Shown here: in pieces, positions 36,067 to 46,073 of the stretch
Layout: every line of letters starts with the position of its first letter
Position numbering within the stretch: position 1 is the first letter of the stretch
Source of the DNA: Thiothrix eikelboomii
Lineage (GTDB): Bacteria; Pseudomonadota; Gammaproteobacteria; Thiotrichales; Thiotrichaceae
DNA length: 57,397 nucleotides
Reading direction: 5' to 3'
Assembly: GCF_900167255.1 (NCBI RefSeq)
Contig: NZ_FUYB01000025.1
Span: forward strand, 1 to 57,397
Program-made: the position numbers and the translations under genes
The notes under the pieces: generated by a model
The model's input: only the letters and a program-made list of their open reading frames with translations
Told to the model about the DNA's origin: nothing
Databases searched by the model: none

Positions 36067-37264
36067 GGTCTTTCAGATCATAAGGAGTAGGGTGCATTTG
36101 TAGATGTAAACCTTCACCGGTATAGGGGCTATGGGCAGCTACCACCTCCCAATTCACTTCAATACCTAAGCCGGGTGTCGTCGGTGGAATGAGATAGCCA
36201 TCCTCCCAATGAATCGGTTGATGCAAAATCTCTGCATAAAAGCCACCCCAAGTTTCCATGCTTTCTTGAATCAAAAAATTAGGGGTTGCAGTGGCTAATT
36301 GAATACTGGCGGCCGCTCCAATCGGGCCATTGTAAAGATGCGGCGCGATTTGGGCATAATAAACTTCAGCAAGACTGGCAATTTTTTTGCCTTCTAAAAT
36401 CCCACCGACACGCCCCAAATTCATTTGCAAAATACGGGCAGCACCCGCTTGCAAGAGGGCAGCAAATTCATATTTAGTGGTTAAACGCTCGCCTGCTGCA
36501 ATCGGGATAGTGGTTTTGCGGGCGACTTCGGCCATTGCCTCCGGTTGCCCCGGTGGGACGGGTTCTTCAAGCCACAGCGGGTCATAAGCTTCTAAGCGCT
36601 TGGCAAGGCGAATGGCAGAGGCTGGCGTCATTTGCCCATGCGTGCCGAATAATAAATCACATTGATCACCCACGGCTTCACGAATCAGCTGGCAAAATAA
36701 CTCGCAGCGCTGCATCACTTCCAAGGATAGGTGATGCCCGGAATAAGCAGTATAAGGCCCTGCTGGATCAAACTTCACGGCGGTAAAGCCTTTTCGCAGA
36801 TTCTCCGCAGCTGATTCTGCCGCTAAGTAGGGATCGCTATAATCGTATTCGCCTGCGGTATTTTTGGGATAGAGATAAGTATAACAGCGCAGTTTTTCAT
36901 GAACTTTGCCACCGATCAGTTCATAAACGGGCTGATTCGCAGCTTTACCAATAATGTCCCAACAAGCCATTTCTAGACCGCTGACTATTCCCATCATGCT
37001 TAAATCAGGACGCTGCGTGAAGCCGCTCGAATAGCATTGCCGATAGAAACGCTCGATATGATGCGGGTCGTGGCCATACAAATAGCGCTGGAAGACATCC
37101 TCAATCATCGGTATTTGGGCTTTTGGGTGAAAGCTTGCCGAGTAAATCTCGCCGACGCCTTCAAGCCCACAAGCAGTTTTTAAGCGCACAAAGAGCCAAT
37201 ACCTACCACCAATGTGGGGAGCGGGAGTGGCGACGCTATAGGTTTGTAGTTCAGTGATTTTCAA
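36047..37264 (-). CDS. Enolase-superfamily (mandelate racemase group) sugar-acid dehydratase-like
   Basis: A 405-residue mandelate racemase/muconate lactonizing family protein. The capping domain starts MKITELQTYSVATP; the barrel has the ligand and base residues in FGTHGQMTPA, LWLEEPVPPG, AAGERLTT, and IAPHLYNGPIG. The His in THGQ and in APH is the arrangement of galactonate dehydratase-type enzymes rather than of racemases with a KxK motif. Likely dehydrates a sugar acid or related hydroxy acid delivered by the nearby ABC importer. Sugar identity cannot be read from sequence. Confidence 0.83.
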   Translation of the reverse strand: MKITELQTYSVATPAPHIGGRYWLFVRLKTACGLEGVGEIYSASFHPKAQIPMIEDVFQRYLYGHDPHHIERFYRQCYSSGFTQRPDLSMMGIVSGLEMACWDIIGKAANQPVYELIGGKVHEKLRCYTYLYPKNTAGEYDYSDPYLAAESAAENLRKGFTAVKFDPAGPYTAYSGHHLSLEVMQRCELFCQLIREAVGDQCDLLFGTHGQMTPASAIRLAKRLEAYDPLWLEEPVPPGQPEAMAEVARKTTIPIAAGERLTTKYEFAALLQAGAARILQMNLGRVGGILEGKKIASLAEVYYAQIAPHLYNGPIGAAASIQLATATPNFLIQESMETWGGFYAEILHQPIHWEDGYLIPPTTPGLGIEVNWEVVAAHSPYTGEGLHLQMHPTPYDLKDHAPAKG

Positions 37265-37295
37265 TGGGTATTTCTCTTTTTAGGCTCGCTTCCAC

Positions 37296-38720
37296 TTAGG
37301 CGAAATTTAAGGCTACCATCCGAGTTTGGGTAAATTCCAGCATCCCATGTTTGCCATCATCCCCCCCTAAACCGGATTTTTTCCAGCCCGCATGATAACC
37401 CTGATAAGGGTCAGCTGGCGTGCGGTTGATATACAGCTCACCCGCTTCAATTTGCGTCGCCACCCGCATCACATCCTTGTAGCGATTAGTGAATAACACC
37501 GAAGCTAAACCATATTGATGATCATTGGCTAAAGCTAAAGCCTGATCTAAGTCTTGATAGGGCATCACACAGAGTATCGGTGCAAAGGTTTCATCCTGCA
37601 TCACCGTCATCGAGGGGTCGACCTGACTGAGTAGGGTGGCAGGATAGAAATAGCCTTGACCTTCTGGTAGCACCCCTCCCACTTCACACACCGCCCCCGC
37701 TGCTAAGGCTGCTTGGACTAAAGCATGGGTTCGAGTTTGTGCGGCTTTGCTGATTAAAGGCCCCATCGCTTGCGGTTGCTCTAAGCGATTGGCAAAGCGG
37801 CGTGCTGTCATTGCTTTGCGCAGCAAAACCAGCATTTGTGGATAGACAGCGTGATGTACATAGACCCGCTCTACTGCCGTACACAATTGCCCACAATGCG
37901 TAGTTTTTGAATTAACAATTGCTGTGGCAGCGGCGAGTAAATCCGCATCATCCGCGACAATTGCTGGGGTTTTACCCCCAAGTTCTAAAGAGACTTTAGT
38001 AATCTGCGTTTTGCTGTAATCAAGAATTTGCCGACCAGCCTCCACGCTACCCGTTAGTGAAATAATTCCGATTGCAGCGTGGCGGCAGAGTGTTTCACAG
38101 GTGGCATGGTTCATGGCTGCGATCTGGATGACCCCGATGGGGAAGCCTGCTTGCTCTACAGTTTGTGCAAGAGCTAAAGCTGAGCAAGGGGTGTGATTGC
38201 TCGGGCGTACAATGACGGTATTACCTGTAATCAAAGCAGGTGCGAGCTTACGCAGTAGGGTATAGATCGGATAGTTAAAGGGAATTAAACAGACCGCTAC
38301 CCCGAGAGGTTCACGTAGCAATAATAATTGCTCCGTGGGGCTATCGCTTGGAATCACTTCGCCTTCAATCCGCCGGCTCCATTCCGCATGATAGCGGGTG
38401 ATCTCAGCACCATAGCGTACTTCAGCAATTGCATCAGCGAGGCTTTTGCCGGATTCACTGGCGAGCAGCGCACCTATTTGCTCATCATCCAATAGTAAAA
38501 AATCTGCAAGTTTATGCAAATAGCCTGCCCGTTCGTAACTGGCTAATTGCCCCCACGATTTTTGGGCTTGCTGAGCGGCTTGAACGGCTTGTAGGATTTG
38601 TGCTTCGCTAGCAAGCTTCAATTCAGCAATGATCTCTTCAGTGGCGGGGTTATCGACTTGCAATAATTCGCCTTCACCTTTTAACCATTGACCCGTGAGA
38701 TAGTGTCGGTCATGCGCCAT
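37296..38720 (-). CDS. NAD(P)-dependent aldehyde dehydrogenase
   Basis: A 474-residue ALDH-superfamily enzyme. It has the N-terminal VDNPATEEIIAELKLASE, the catalytic Glu block VSLELGGKTPAIVADD, and the catalytic Cys in TTHCGQLCTAVERVY, plus the C-terminal PYQGYHAGWKKSGLGGDDG. Most like lactaldehyde/glycolaldehyde-type dehydrogenases (AldA). The frame extends 38 codons upstream, but ATG 38720 has GGAGG five bases away and the family N-terminus. First gene of the minus-strand operon; divergent from the ABC importer, which suggests shared regulation. Confidence 0.9.
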   Translation of the reverse strand: MAHDRHYLTGQWLKGEGELLQVDNPATEEIIAELKLASEAQILQAVQAAQQAQKSWGQLASYERAGYLHKLADFLLLDDEQIGALLASESGKSLADAIAEVRYGAEITRYHAEWSRRIEGEVIPSDSPTEQLLLLREPLGVAVCLIPFNYPIYTLLRKLAPALITGNTVIVRPSNHTPCSALALAQTVEQAGFPIGVIQIAAMNHATCETLCRHAAIGIISLTGSVEAGRQILDYSKTQITKVSLELGGKTPAIVADDADLLAAATAIVNSKTTHCGQLCTAVERVYVHHAVYPQMLVLLRKAMTARRFANRLEQPQAMGPLISKAAQTRTHALVQAALAAGAVCEVGGVLPEGQGYFYPATLLSQVDPSMTVMQDETFAPILCVMPYQDLDQALALANDHQYGLASVLFTNRYKDVMRVATQIEAGELYINRTPADPYQGYHAGWKKSGLGGDDGKHGMLEFTQTRMVALNFA

Positions 38721-38957
38721 TGATGCCTCCGTTTGCAGATGTCTGCTCTGTGTGCAGGTGCTCACTATAACGTTTTTTTTGTACCTTGCCAGATTAATCA
38801 AATAGATGTCTGGTGTTTTTGTGCGATGCAGCAATAAAAATGTTGCAGTTTCTGCTTTCTTGAACTTGTAAAATTAATAGAGTAGCATCGAAGCCCTCTC
38901 TATCTCTGCTCTGCCACTTTTCTCTTAAATCCACTCAAAGCTGAACTGGAGAATGCT

Positions 38958-40679
38958 ATGTCTAAATTTCCGGAAGCTGATAAGCACCCTATGATTCCTA
39001 CGCTTATTGCTGACCTTGAGAATAAAAAAATTTCACGTCGTGAGTTCCTACGTACAACAACGCTTTTAGGTGTGTCTGCTGTGACGGCTTATGCCGTAGC
39101 AGGTACGATTCTGGGTGAGAAACTGATGCCAGCGGCACTGGCTGCGGAAGAAACACCGAAAAAAGGGGGCGTGTTAAGGGTTTCGATGCCGGTTCAAGAA
39201 ATTACTGATCCGGCACTGTTTGATTGGACTGAAAAGTCGAATGTGGCACGCCAGTTCCTTGAGTATCTGACGATTACCGGAGCGGATAATATAACGCGCC
39301 CGATGTTGGCAGAGAGTTGGGAGGCCAATGCTGATCTGACTGAATGGACGTTCAAACTCCGTAAAGATGTTAAGTGGAGCAATGGCGATCAGTTTAACGC
39401 CGATGATGTGGTGTTTAACTTCACTCGCTGGCTGGATCCAAAAACGGGTTCATCCAATATTGGTCTGTTCTCCGCGATGGTCAAAGATGTTGACACGGGC
39501 GAGAAAGATGCAGACGGTAAGCCTAAAATGACCAAACAGATGATTGAAGGCGCGGTCACCAAGGTGGATGATTTCACCGTTAAGCTCAAAATGAGTACCC
39601 CTCAATTAGCCATTCCCGAAAACCTCTATAATTACCCTACGGCGATCGTGCATCGCAATTTTGAAAAGGACGGGAAGGATTTAATTAAGAATCCGATTGG
39701 TACCGGACCTTATAAATTGGATAAGTATAAGGTCGGGGAGATTGCGGTTCTGAAGCGTTCTGACCAGCCTTATTGGGGCGGCGAGGTTTATCTGGATGAA
39801 ATTCAATATATCGACCATGGCCCAGCTTCTACTGCACAGTTAGCCGCCTTTGCTTCTGGGCAAGTAGATACGATTTATGAGTTTGATATTGCCTCTTATG
39901 CCTTGGCAGAAAGTGTAGCGAACTCAACGATTTACCCTTCACAATCCTCGCAAACGGGTTGTATCCGTATGCGCGTGAGTGAAAAGCCGTTTGATAACAA
40001 AAAGCTACGGCAAGCCATCCAAGCTTGTGTTGATCCTGAAAAATATGTACAGACTATTTATCAGGGCAAAGGCGGTTTAGTGGCTGAGCATCATCATGTC
40101 AGCCCGATTCACCCTGAATATGCTGAGTTGCCCAAGCTCAAACAAGACCATGAAAAGGCCAAGAAACTCTTGGAAGAAGCTGGTTTTAAAGACGGTATTG
40201 AGCTGAGCTTGGACTGTGGCAATACCAATGGACCTTGGCAACAACAAGCTTGTGAAATCCTCAAAGAGCAGTGCGCACCCGCAGGGATTAAGATCAATAT
40301 TAATTTAATGCCAGCGGCTAAATACTGGGAAATTTGGGATAAAACTCCTTTTGGTATCACAGCTTGGACGCATCGGCCTTTGGGTACGATGGTGCTGAGT
40401 GTCGGCTATCGTGCAGGCGTGCCTTGGAATGAAACTAATTACAATAACCCTGAGTTTGAGGCGGCTTTAAATAAAGCAGAAGCTCTGCTTGATGTCGACA
40501 AGCGTAAAGAAGCCATGAAAGATGTGCAGCGCATTCTGCAAGAGGATGCGGTGATTGTGCAGCCGATTTGGCAGTCTAATTTCTTTGTGGCAACTAACAA
40601 AGTGAAAGGTTTGAAGGCACATCCAACGCAATATCATCAATTCAGCACGCCTTATAATAAGGTCTGGCTTGATGCTTAG
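38958..40679 (+). CDS. ABC importer family 5 substrate-binding protein, Tat-exported
   Basis: A 573-residue extracytoplasmic solute-binding protein of the dipeptide/oligopeptide/nickel type. It has a twin-arginine signal ([13 protein letters not shown] near residues 25-37, followed by a hydrophobic stretch ending ALAAEE), then the SBP_bac_5 fold with [23 protein letters not shown] and [13 protein letters not shown] segments. GGAG precedes the ATG. Tat export implies folding, perhaps with cofactor, before secretion. Substrate may be a peptide, opine or sugar compound; the adjacent sugar-acid enzymes favour a carbohydrate-derived one. Confidence 0.9.
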   Translation: MSKFPEADKHPMIPTLIADLENKKISRREFLRTTTLLGVSAVTAYAVAGTILGEKLMPAALAAEETPKKGGVLRVSMPVQEITDPALFDWTEKSNVARQFLEYLTITGADNITRPMLAESWEANADLTEWTFKLRKDVKWSNGDQFNADDVVFNFTRWLDPKTGSSNIGLFSAMVKDVDTGEKDADGKPKMTKQMIEGAVTKVDDFTVKLKMSTPQLAIPENLYNYPTAIVHRNFEKDGKDLIKNPIGTGPYKLDKYKVGEIAVLKRSDQPYWGGEVYLDEIQYIDHGPASTAQLAAFASGQVDTIYEFDIASYALAESVANSTIYPSQSSQTGCIRMRVSEKPFDNKKLRQAIQACVDPEKYVQTIYQGKGGLVAEHHHVSPIHPEYAELPKLKQDHEKAKKLLEEAGFKDGIELSLDCGNTNGPWQQQACEILKEQCAPAGIKININLMPAAKYWEIWDKTPFGITAWTHRPLGTMVLSVGYRAGVPWNETNYNNPEFEAALNKAEALLDVDKRKEAMKDVQRILQEDAVIVQPIWQSNFFVATNKVKGLKAHPTQYHQFSTPYNKVWLDA

Positions 40680-40697
40680 GTCTTAGTCTTAAACTGG

Positions 40698-40722
40698 AAG
40701 CCCGCTTTTTAGCGGGCTTTTG
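40698..40722 (+). terminator. Intrinsic terminator/attenuator after binding-protein gene
   Basis: AAGCCCGCT and AGCGGGCTT form a perfect 9-bp stem with a TTTT loop followed by TT. Placed between the binding-protein gene and the permeases, it would let the binding protein be made in excess. Confidence 0.82.
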
Positions 40723-40809
40723 GTCTTGCCACCAAACAAACCACAGTGAGTGTTTCTGCATGATCTAATCGAGTGAAGCAGCAGGCTGTGATAGGAGGAG
40801 TGTTAGCTT

Positions 40810-41742
40810 ATGATCGTGTTAGCTGCCAAACGGCTAGTAGCGATGCTGCTGATCATGTTGGTTGTGTCGTTTATTCTATTTTCTTTATTTGAGGCCGATA
40901 AAATGGCGGTGGCGGGTAAGGTATTAGGCCCTTATTCATCCGTCGAACAGCGGGAGTTATGGCTGAGTCAAAACGGTTATGATGCCCCTTTTTTAACTCG
41001 TTATGCCGCTTGGATGGGGAAGGCCGTCACGGGTAATTTTGGCGATTCGTTGCAGTATAAGGTGCCCGTTTCGGAGCTGCTGGTGGATCGCTTGCAGAAT
41101 ACGGGGATTTTAACCCTCGTCTTTTTTATCATTCTGATCCCTGTCTCACTGACTTTAGGCGTGCTGGCAGGGATGAAAGAAGGCTCGTTTCAGGATCGTG
41201 CTATCTCAGTGGTGTCTGTCTTGACGACTTCTATTCCTGAGTTTGCGACCGCTACCTTTTTAACGGGGCTGTTTGTTTATACTTGGCATTTATTACCGGG
41301 TACGTCCAGCATGACCAATGGGTTTAGTTGGAAAGAATTAATCCTGCCGGTGATGGTATTAGTTATTTACGACTTCGGTTATGTGACGCGCATGACTCGC
41401 GCTTCAATGGCAGAGGTGATGACTTCGCAATATATCCGTACAGCAATTCTCAAAGGTCTACCGTATAAACGGGTGATTATGCGTCATGCCTTGCGTAATG
41501 CCTTGATTGCTCCCTTCACGGTGATTGTTTTGCAACTGAATTGGTTGTTATCGGGCTTAGTCGTGGTCGAGGTGTTTTTTGCTTATAAGGGCTTTGGAAC
41601 CTTGCTACTCGATGCGGCTTTATTCGGGGATATCTATGTGATTGAAGCCTGCGTGATGGTGGCGGTGTTCATTGCGGTGTTCTCGCAATTTATCTCGGAT
41701 ATTGGCTATACCTTGCTGAATCCTCGAATCCGGTTTAGTTAG
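40810..41742 (+). CDS. ABC importer permease, DppB type
   Basis: A 310-residue inner-membrane permease with six hydrophobic spans and the N-terminal DppB/OppB signature region (AAKRLVAMLLIMLVVSFILF, then LGVLAGMKEGSFQDR and the EAA loop RMTRASMAEVMTSQYIRTA). AGGAG lies before the start. First of three coordinated genes (permease, permease, ATPase) after the intrinsic terminator. Confidence 0.92.
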   Translation: MIVLAAKRLVAMLLIMLVVSFILFSLFEADKMAVAGKVLGPYSSVEQRELWLSQNGYDAPFLTRYAAWMGKAVTGNFGDSLQYKVPVSELLVDRLQNTGILTLVFFIILIPVSLTLGVLAGMKEGSFQDRAISVVSVLTTSIPEFATATFLTGLFVYTWHLLPGTSSMTNGFSWKELILPVMVLVIYDFGYVTRMTRASMAEVMTSQYIRTAILKGLPYKRVIMRHALRNALIAPFTVIVLQLNWLLSGLVVVEVFFAYKGFGTLLLDAALFGDIYVIEACVMVAVFIAVFSQFISDIGYTLLNPRIRFS

Positions 41743-41752
41743 GAGTAGGGCA

Positions 41753-42649
41753 ATGACGACACAAGTGAAACTAGAGACAAATGAAATCCCTCAGCGTGAA
41801 TCTGGATTTAAGCGTTTTTTCAAAGCACTGATACTGATGCGTGAATCGCCCATTGGGATGGTGGGCTTAGTTCTGATTCTATTCTGGGTGGTGATGGCGG
41901 TGATTGCACCCTTGCTACCTCTATATGATCCCAATGCCATTATGCTGCCCTTCCAAAAAATCGGGGCAGCTGCACCGGATGGTGGGACTTTCTGGTTAGG
42001 CACGGATCATAAAGGCCGTGATATTCTTTCACGGATTATCTGGGGTGCACAAAAAGTATTGGTCTGGGCGACCTTTGCCACCTTGGTGGCATATATTGTC
42101 GGCATGCTGATGGGGGTCGTCGCTGGCTATCTGGGCGGTTGGGCCGATGAGGCCGTATCTTTTATTGCGAATGTGTTCTTATCTTTTCCATTTATTATCC
42201 TTTGCATCATTATCGTGGCGACTTTAGGCGCGAGCGGTTGGACGATTGTGGTGGCGGTCACTTTTGCCTCCGCACCACAAATCATGCGGATTGTACGCGG
42301 CTTGGTCTTGGACTTAAAAACTCGGGATTATATTTTTGCTGCTCAGACCCGTGGCGAATCACCTTGGTACATTATGTTGGTTGAGTTGCTACCGAATGCG
42401 CGTGGGCCTTTGATTGTCGATGCCTGCTTGCGTTTAGGTTATACCGTGGTAGCGATTGCGACCTTAGGCTTTCTAGGCTTGGGGTTACCTCCGCCTGATC
42501 CTGATTGGGGCTTAATGATTAAAGAAGCCGTACCTTTAGGGGCTTTCGCGGGGCATTCGATGTATTTACCGGCTGCTGCTTTAGCCTCGTTGATTCTGGG
42601 CTTTAATCTGCTCGCGGATGGTTTACGTGAAGTTTCACTACGGGATTAA
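41753..42649 (+). CDS. ABC importer permease, DppC type
   Basis: A 298-residue permease of the DppC/OppC group, recognised by the N-terminal region with FLTD-like FWLGTDHKGRDILSRIIWGA (74-94), the EAA loop (RDYIFAAQTRGESPWYIM) and the C-terminal LGLGLPPPDPDWGLMI. It begins 10 bases after the first permease. Forms the translocation pore with its neighbour. Confidence 0.93.
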   Translation: MTTQVKLETNEIPQRESGFKRFFKALILMRESPIGMVGLVLILFWVVMAVIAPLLPLYDPNAIMLPFQKIGAAAPDGGTFWLGTDHKGRDILSRIIWGAQKVLVWATFATLVAYIVGMLMGVVAGYLGGWADEAVSFIANVFLSFPFIILCIIIVATLGASGWTIVVAVTFASAPQIMRIVRGLVLDLKTRDYIFAAQTRGESPWYIMLVELLPNARGPLIVDACLRLGYTVVAIATLGFLGLGLPPPDPDWGLMIKEAVPLGAFAGHSMYLPAAALASLILGFNLLADGLREVSLRD

Positions 42650-42660
42650 GGAGTAGACTT

Positions 42661-44748
42661 ATGGCTAATACAACAGCAGTGATTCCAGTCTTGGAGTGTA
42701 AAAACGTCAATATTTCTTATTACACCCGTGCTGGGGAAATTCCGGCGGTGGTTGATTTTAATTTGACCGTGATGCCGGGTGAGTCAATTGGCATTGTCGG
42801 TGAGTCGGGTTGTGGTAAATCCACCGTCGCGCTTGCGATTATGAATTATATGGGCAAAAACGGGCGCGTGAAAAGCGGGCAAATTCTCTTCAATGGCCGC
42901 GATTTGCAGGCGATGAGCGAGGATGAATTACGCAGTATTCGTGGCTCGCAGATCAGTATGGTCTATCAAGAGCCAATGGCCTCACTCAATCCTTCCATGA
43001 AGATTGGCGAGCAGCTGATGGAGGTGCCGCTCTATCATGAAGATGTAACGCAAGCGGAAGCCAAACAACGTTCATTGGATATGCTAGCAGCCGTCAAATT
43101 GCCCGATCCGCAACGGATTATGGACGCTTATCCGCACCAAATTTCGGGGGGGCAGCAGCAGCGGGTAGTGATTGCAATGGCTTTATTATCTAAGCCAGCC
43201 TTGCTGCTATTGGATGAGCCAACCACGGCACTGGATGTGACAGTTGAGGCGGGGATTGTGCAATTGATTAAGGAAATCTCCAGTCAATTTGGCACTTCGA
43301 TGATTTATATCTCGCACAATCTGGGGTTGATTCTGGAGACTTGTGATCGGATCACGGTCATGTACTCAGGTGAGGCTGTGGAAACGGGTTCAGTGCAAGC
43401 CGTCTTCAATGAAATGCGCCATCCGTATACCCGTGGCTTATTTGCCTCGATTCCTTTACCCGGAACTAATAAAAATTCACGTCCGCTGGTGCCGATTCGG
43501 GGGCAATTACCTTTGCCACAAAACCGTCCACAAGGTTGCTATTTCGGCCCGCGTTGTGATTTTTTCCAAGCAGGCTGTTGTGACCAAGAAGCTGGGATTA
43601 GTATGCGCCCTGTGCTGCACGAAGTCCGTCATGAGGTGCGCTGTGAGCGCTTTGAAGCGATTGACTGGCAAAGCTATCACCCTGAAGGTTTGAGTGGTGA
43701 GCAGGCGGAAATTGGTCAAGTCGTGCTCGAAGTTAAACACATGAAAAAGTATTACGAGCTAAGCGATAGCTCGCTCATGGCATTCATTAAGGGCAAAAAA
43801 GTCCAATATGTGAAAGCGAATGAGGATATTAATCTGCTGGCTCGAGAGGCAGAAACGGTCGCTATTGTCGGTGAATCAGGCTGTGGTAAAACCACGTTTG
43901 CCAAAGTTTTAATGGGTTTGGAGGAGGCCACTGAAGGCCAAGTCATTTTGAATGGTTTGGAATTAGGGCATACGCCGGTGCAGCAACGTAAAGCGCAAAC
44001 GGTCGCGTTATTGCAGATGGTTTTTCAAAATCCGTTTGATACCCTCAACCCTAGTCATACGGTTGGTTCGCAGATTGCCCGGGTGATTAAGAAGTTTGAT
44101 GTTGAATCTGATCCAGAAAAAGTCAATCAACGGGTTTTAGAACTCCTTGATTTAGTTAAACTCCCGCGTGATTTTGCCCTGCGCCGTCCTCGACAGTTAT
44201 CCGGTGGGCAAAAGCAACGGATTGGCATTGCCCGTGCGTTTGCGGGTAATCCAGCCGTAGTGGTTGCGGATGAACCGGTTTCAGCCTTGGATGTATCAGT
44301 ACAGGCGGCGGTGACGGGGCTGCTCACGGATATTCAGCGTAATTTAAAAACTACACTGCTGTTTATTAGCCATGATTTGTCAGTGGTGCGGTATGTTTCA
44401 GATCGAATTGTGGTGATGTATCTTGGGCGGATTATGGAGCAGGGTACGACTGATGAAATTTTTAATCCACCTTATCATCCGTATACCGAGGCACTTTTGT
44501 CGGCCGTGCCGATTGCCGATACTTCGGTGAAAAAGCGCCATATTGTGTTGGAAGGTGAATTACCTTCTCCGGTGAATCCACCTTCGGGCTGCCCTTTTCA
44601 GACACGCTGCCCGCGCAAAATCGGCGCAATCTGTGAAACCCAATTGCCGTCTCTGCAACAAACGGCCACCGGACATGCGATTCTGTGCCATATTCCTATG
44701 ACTGAATTGAACTTGGTGGAGCAAGTGATTCAGATGGATGCGGCTTGA
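42661..44748 (+). CDS. Fused double ATPase of dipeptide-type ABC importer
   Basis: A 695-residue cytoplasmic protein that joins DppD- and DppF-like ATPases. Domain 1 (about 10-325) has Walker [10 protein letters not shown], signature SGGQQQ and [12 protein letters not shown]. Domain 2 (about 350-680) has [23 protein letters not shown] and [12 protein letters not shown]. Both end with the oligopeptide-transporter C-terminal Cys-rich motif ([10 protein letters not shown] and GCPFQTRCP), a possible Fe-S or metal site. Fusion ensures equal stoichiometry. Starts 11 bases after the permease. Confidence 0.92.
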   Translation: MANTTAVIPVLECKNVNISYYTRAGEIPAVVDFNLTVMPGESIGIVGESGCGKSTVALAIMNYMGKNGRVKSGQILFNGRDLQAMSEDELRSIRGSQISMVYQEPMASLNPSMKIGEQLMEVPLYHEDVTQAEAKQRSLDMLAAVKLPDPQRIMDAYPHQISGGQQQRVVIAMALLSKPALLLLDEPTTALDVTVEAGIVQLIKEISSQFGTSMIYISHNLGLILETCDRITVMYSGEAVETGSVQAVFNEMRHPYTRGLFASIPLPGTNKNSRPLVPIRGQLPLPQNRPQGCYFGPRCDFFQAGCCDQEAGISMRPVLHEVRHEVRCERFEAIDWQSYHPEGLSGEQAEIGQVVLEVKHMKKYYELSDSSLMAFIKGKKVQYVKANEDINLLAREAETVAIVGESGCGKTTFAKVLMGLEEATEGQVILNGLELGHTPVQQRKAQTVALLQMVFQNPFDTLNPSHTVGSQIARVIKKFDVESDPEKVNQRVLELLDLVKLPRDFALRRPRQLSGGQKQRIGIARAFAGNPAVVVADEPVSALDVSVQAAVTGLLTDIQRNLKTTLLFISHDLSVVRYVSDRIVVMYLGRIMEQGTTDEIFNPPYHPYTEALLSAVPIADTSVKKRHIVLEGELPSPVNPPSGCPFQTRCPRKIGAICETQLPSLQQTATGHAILCHIPMTELNLVEQVIQMDAA

Positions 44749-44777
44749 GTCCGAGTAGTCTAGCTAAGGGGTATACT

Positions 44778-45296
44778 ATGCTGATGAAGCGTTGGTTTTA
44801 TTTATTTCTAGGGCTGTTATTTTTGTCTGCCTGTGCGGGGACTCCAGAGGGTATTCAGCCAGTTACTGGCTTTCAAGTTGAGCGTTATCTAGGCAAATGG
44901 TATGAAATTGCTCGCCTTGATCATCCCTTCGAGCGGGGTTTGGAACAGGTGTCGGCAGAATACAGTCTGCGTGATGATGGTGATCTTCGGGTTTTGAATC
45001 GCGGTTTTAATACCAGCAAACAAAAATTTGAAGAGGCTGAAGGTCGGGCTAAGTTTGTCGGTCAACCTGATGTCGGGCAATTAAAAGTCTCCTTTTTTGG
45101 CCCGTTTTATGGCGGCTATAATATCGTAGAACTGGACCCAAATTATCAACATGTATTGGTTACAGGCAATGACCGTGACTATTTGTGGATTTTGGCACGC
45201 ACTCCACAGCTAGAAGCAGCGGTACAACAGCGGCTGGTAGAAAAAGCTAAAAGCTTGGGCTTTGCTACGGATCAGTTGATTTTTGTGAAGCACTGA
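44778..45296 (+). CDS. blc: Outer-membrane lipocalin Blc
   Basis: A 172-residue bacterial lipocalin that stores or carries lysophospholipid or fatty acid. It has a lipoprotein signal with lipobox LSACAG, the lipocalin motif YLGKWYEIARLDHPFERGL (G-x-W core), and NYQHVLVTGNDRDYLWIL. ATG 44778 is chosen, with AAGGGG upstream; the frame opens at 44745 within the preceding ATPase end. Probably unrelated to the importer in function. Confidence 0.92.
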   Translation: MLMKRWFYLFLGLLFLSACAGTPEGIQPVTGFQVERYLGKWYEIARLDHPFERGLEQVSAEYSLRDDGDLRVLNRGFNTSKQKFEEAEGRAKFVGQPDVGQLKVSFFGPFYGGYNIVELDPNYQHVLVTGNDRDYLWILARTPQLEAAVQQRLVEKAKSLGFATDQLIFVKH

Positions 45297-45335
45297 GCGT
45301 TTAGTTAGTCATTCCGGCTTAAGGGCTTAGCCATC

Positions 45336-45542
45336 ATGAGTGAAACCAAGGTATTTGTCTCCTATTCTTGGCGGGTCGAACGCGAGACGGGCATCGTCGC
45401 GGAACTTGAACAGCACTGTTCATCCCGCCGTCTCCACTTGTTGCGGGATAATAATGAGATCAAGCACGGTGAATTAATCCAGCAGTTCATGGATAAACTC
45501 ACGGGTGGCGAGCAGGTGATTACTGTAGATGCCGATCTTTAG
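45336..45542 (+). pseudogene. TIR-domain fragment (N-terminal ~63 residues)
   Basis: The frame encodes TKVFVSYSWRVERETG and then LLRDNNEIKHGELIQQFMDK and LTGGEQVITV, the first half of a TIR domain of the type with a conserved RD...D/N-E-I...IQQFM...I segment. After VITV the frame changes to DADL and stops, so the second half with the catalytic Glu is absent. The start of an Avd-like frame overlaps this end. Best read as a deletion remnant. Confidence 0.72.
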
Positions 45543-45654
45543 TAAGACCTTTGATTTGCTGACGTGGTTGCTGCAGGTGACACGGCATTTCCTCAAGATG
45601 CACCGCCATGACTTCACCAAGCGCTTGTTGGATGCGGCGTTTGATGCTTATTAA
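45529..45654 (+). pseudogene. Avd-like four-helix bundle fragment (DGR accessory)
   Basis: ATG 45529 opens a 41-codon frame MPIFSKTFDLLTWLLQVTRH then FLKMHRHDFTKRLLDAAFDAY, stopping at 45652. This is the first helix and start of the second of Avd-type four-helix bundle proteins, which accompany reverse transcriptases in diversity-generating retroelements. Full proteins are near 110-120 residues, so about two thirds are missing. A 25-codon frame of unclear origin follows directly (TAATG overlap). No reverse transcriptase or template repeat is seen. Confidence 0.65.
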
Positions 45655-45745
45655 TGCACAATGAGGCTAAAGGTTTCCTCGATTACTTCAGTCTGCTGTG
45701 TGTCCATGACCTGAAGGCCTTAAAACAATAAGCTTGCCCTACCAG

Positions 45746-45791
45746 TTGTTTAGTTTTATAGTCTGAAAATAAAATTCTACAAATTTGTAGA
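45746..45791 (+). promoter_or_regulatory. Promoter and operator palindrome of RHH-GNAT module
   Basis: TTGTTT (45746) and TAAAAT (45770-45775) with an 18-base spacer are followed immediately by a perfect 16-bp palindrome TCTACAAATTTGTAGA (45776-45791), which also covers the ribosome-binding region 8 bases before the antitoxin ATG. This is the expected autoregulatory site for a ribbon-helix-helix antitoxin. Confidence 0.65.
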
Positions 45792-45799
45792 GAGTGACT

Positions 45800-46072
45800 A
45801 TGAATAGCACAGTAACCCAGATTTCAGCTTATATTTCTGAAGAGACCAAAGGCCAGATGGAGTCTTACGTTAAACGTAAAGGTGTAACCAAGGCTTTTTT
45901 GATCGAAAATGCCTTACAGCATTTTTTACAGGCTTTGCGTGAGTTACCGGAAGACCTGATTGTACCAGCCCGTTTAGTGGTGTCTGAAGCAAGCTTAGAG
46001 CGTATAGCAGAGCGGCTCAATCAGGATGAGGATCCAACCCCAGCCTTACGTGCTTTGATGGCCAATAAATAG
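45800..46072 (+). CDS. RHH antitoxin of GNAT toxin-antitoxin pair
   Basis: A 90-residue protein with a ribbon-helix-helix-like N-terminus (TQISAYISEETKGQMESYVK, RKGVTKAFLIENALQHFLQA) and an acidic C-terminal tail (SLERIAERLNQDEDPTPALR) expected to wrap the toxin. ATG 45800 is preferred over GTG 45794. It precedes the acetyltransferase by one base (TAGAATG) and has a perfect palindrome over its leader. Confidence 0.78.
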   Translation: MNSTVTQISAYISEETKGQMESYVKRKGVTKAFLIENALQHFLQALRELPEDLIVPARLVVSEASLERIAERLNQDEDPTPALRALMANK

Positions 46073-46073
46073 A

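Noticed and set aside
36047..37264. Proline-betaine epimerase or racemase (linking this gene to the amine cluster)
   Set aside because: The THGQ and APH active-site pattern fits galactonate dehydratase-type members rather than the KxK/K racemase group, so I keep it with the sugar-acid set.
45654..45731. 25-codon frame after the Avd fragment (MHNEAKGFLDYFSLLCVHDL...)
   Set aside because: It is coupled by a TAATG overlap but too short to assign. I considered a reverse transcriptase or variable-protein tail and could not support either, so it is not listed as a gene.
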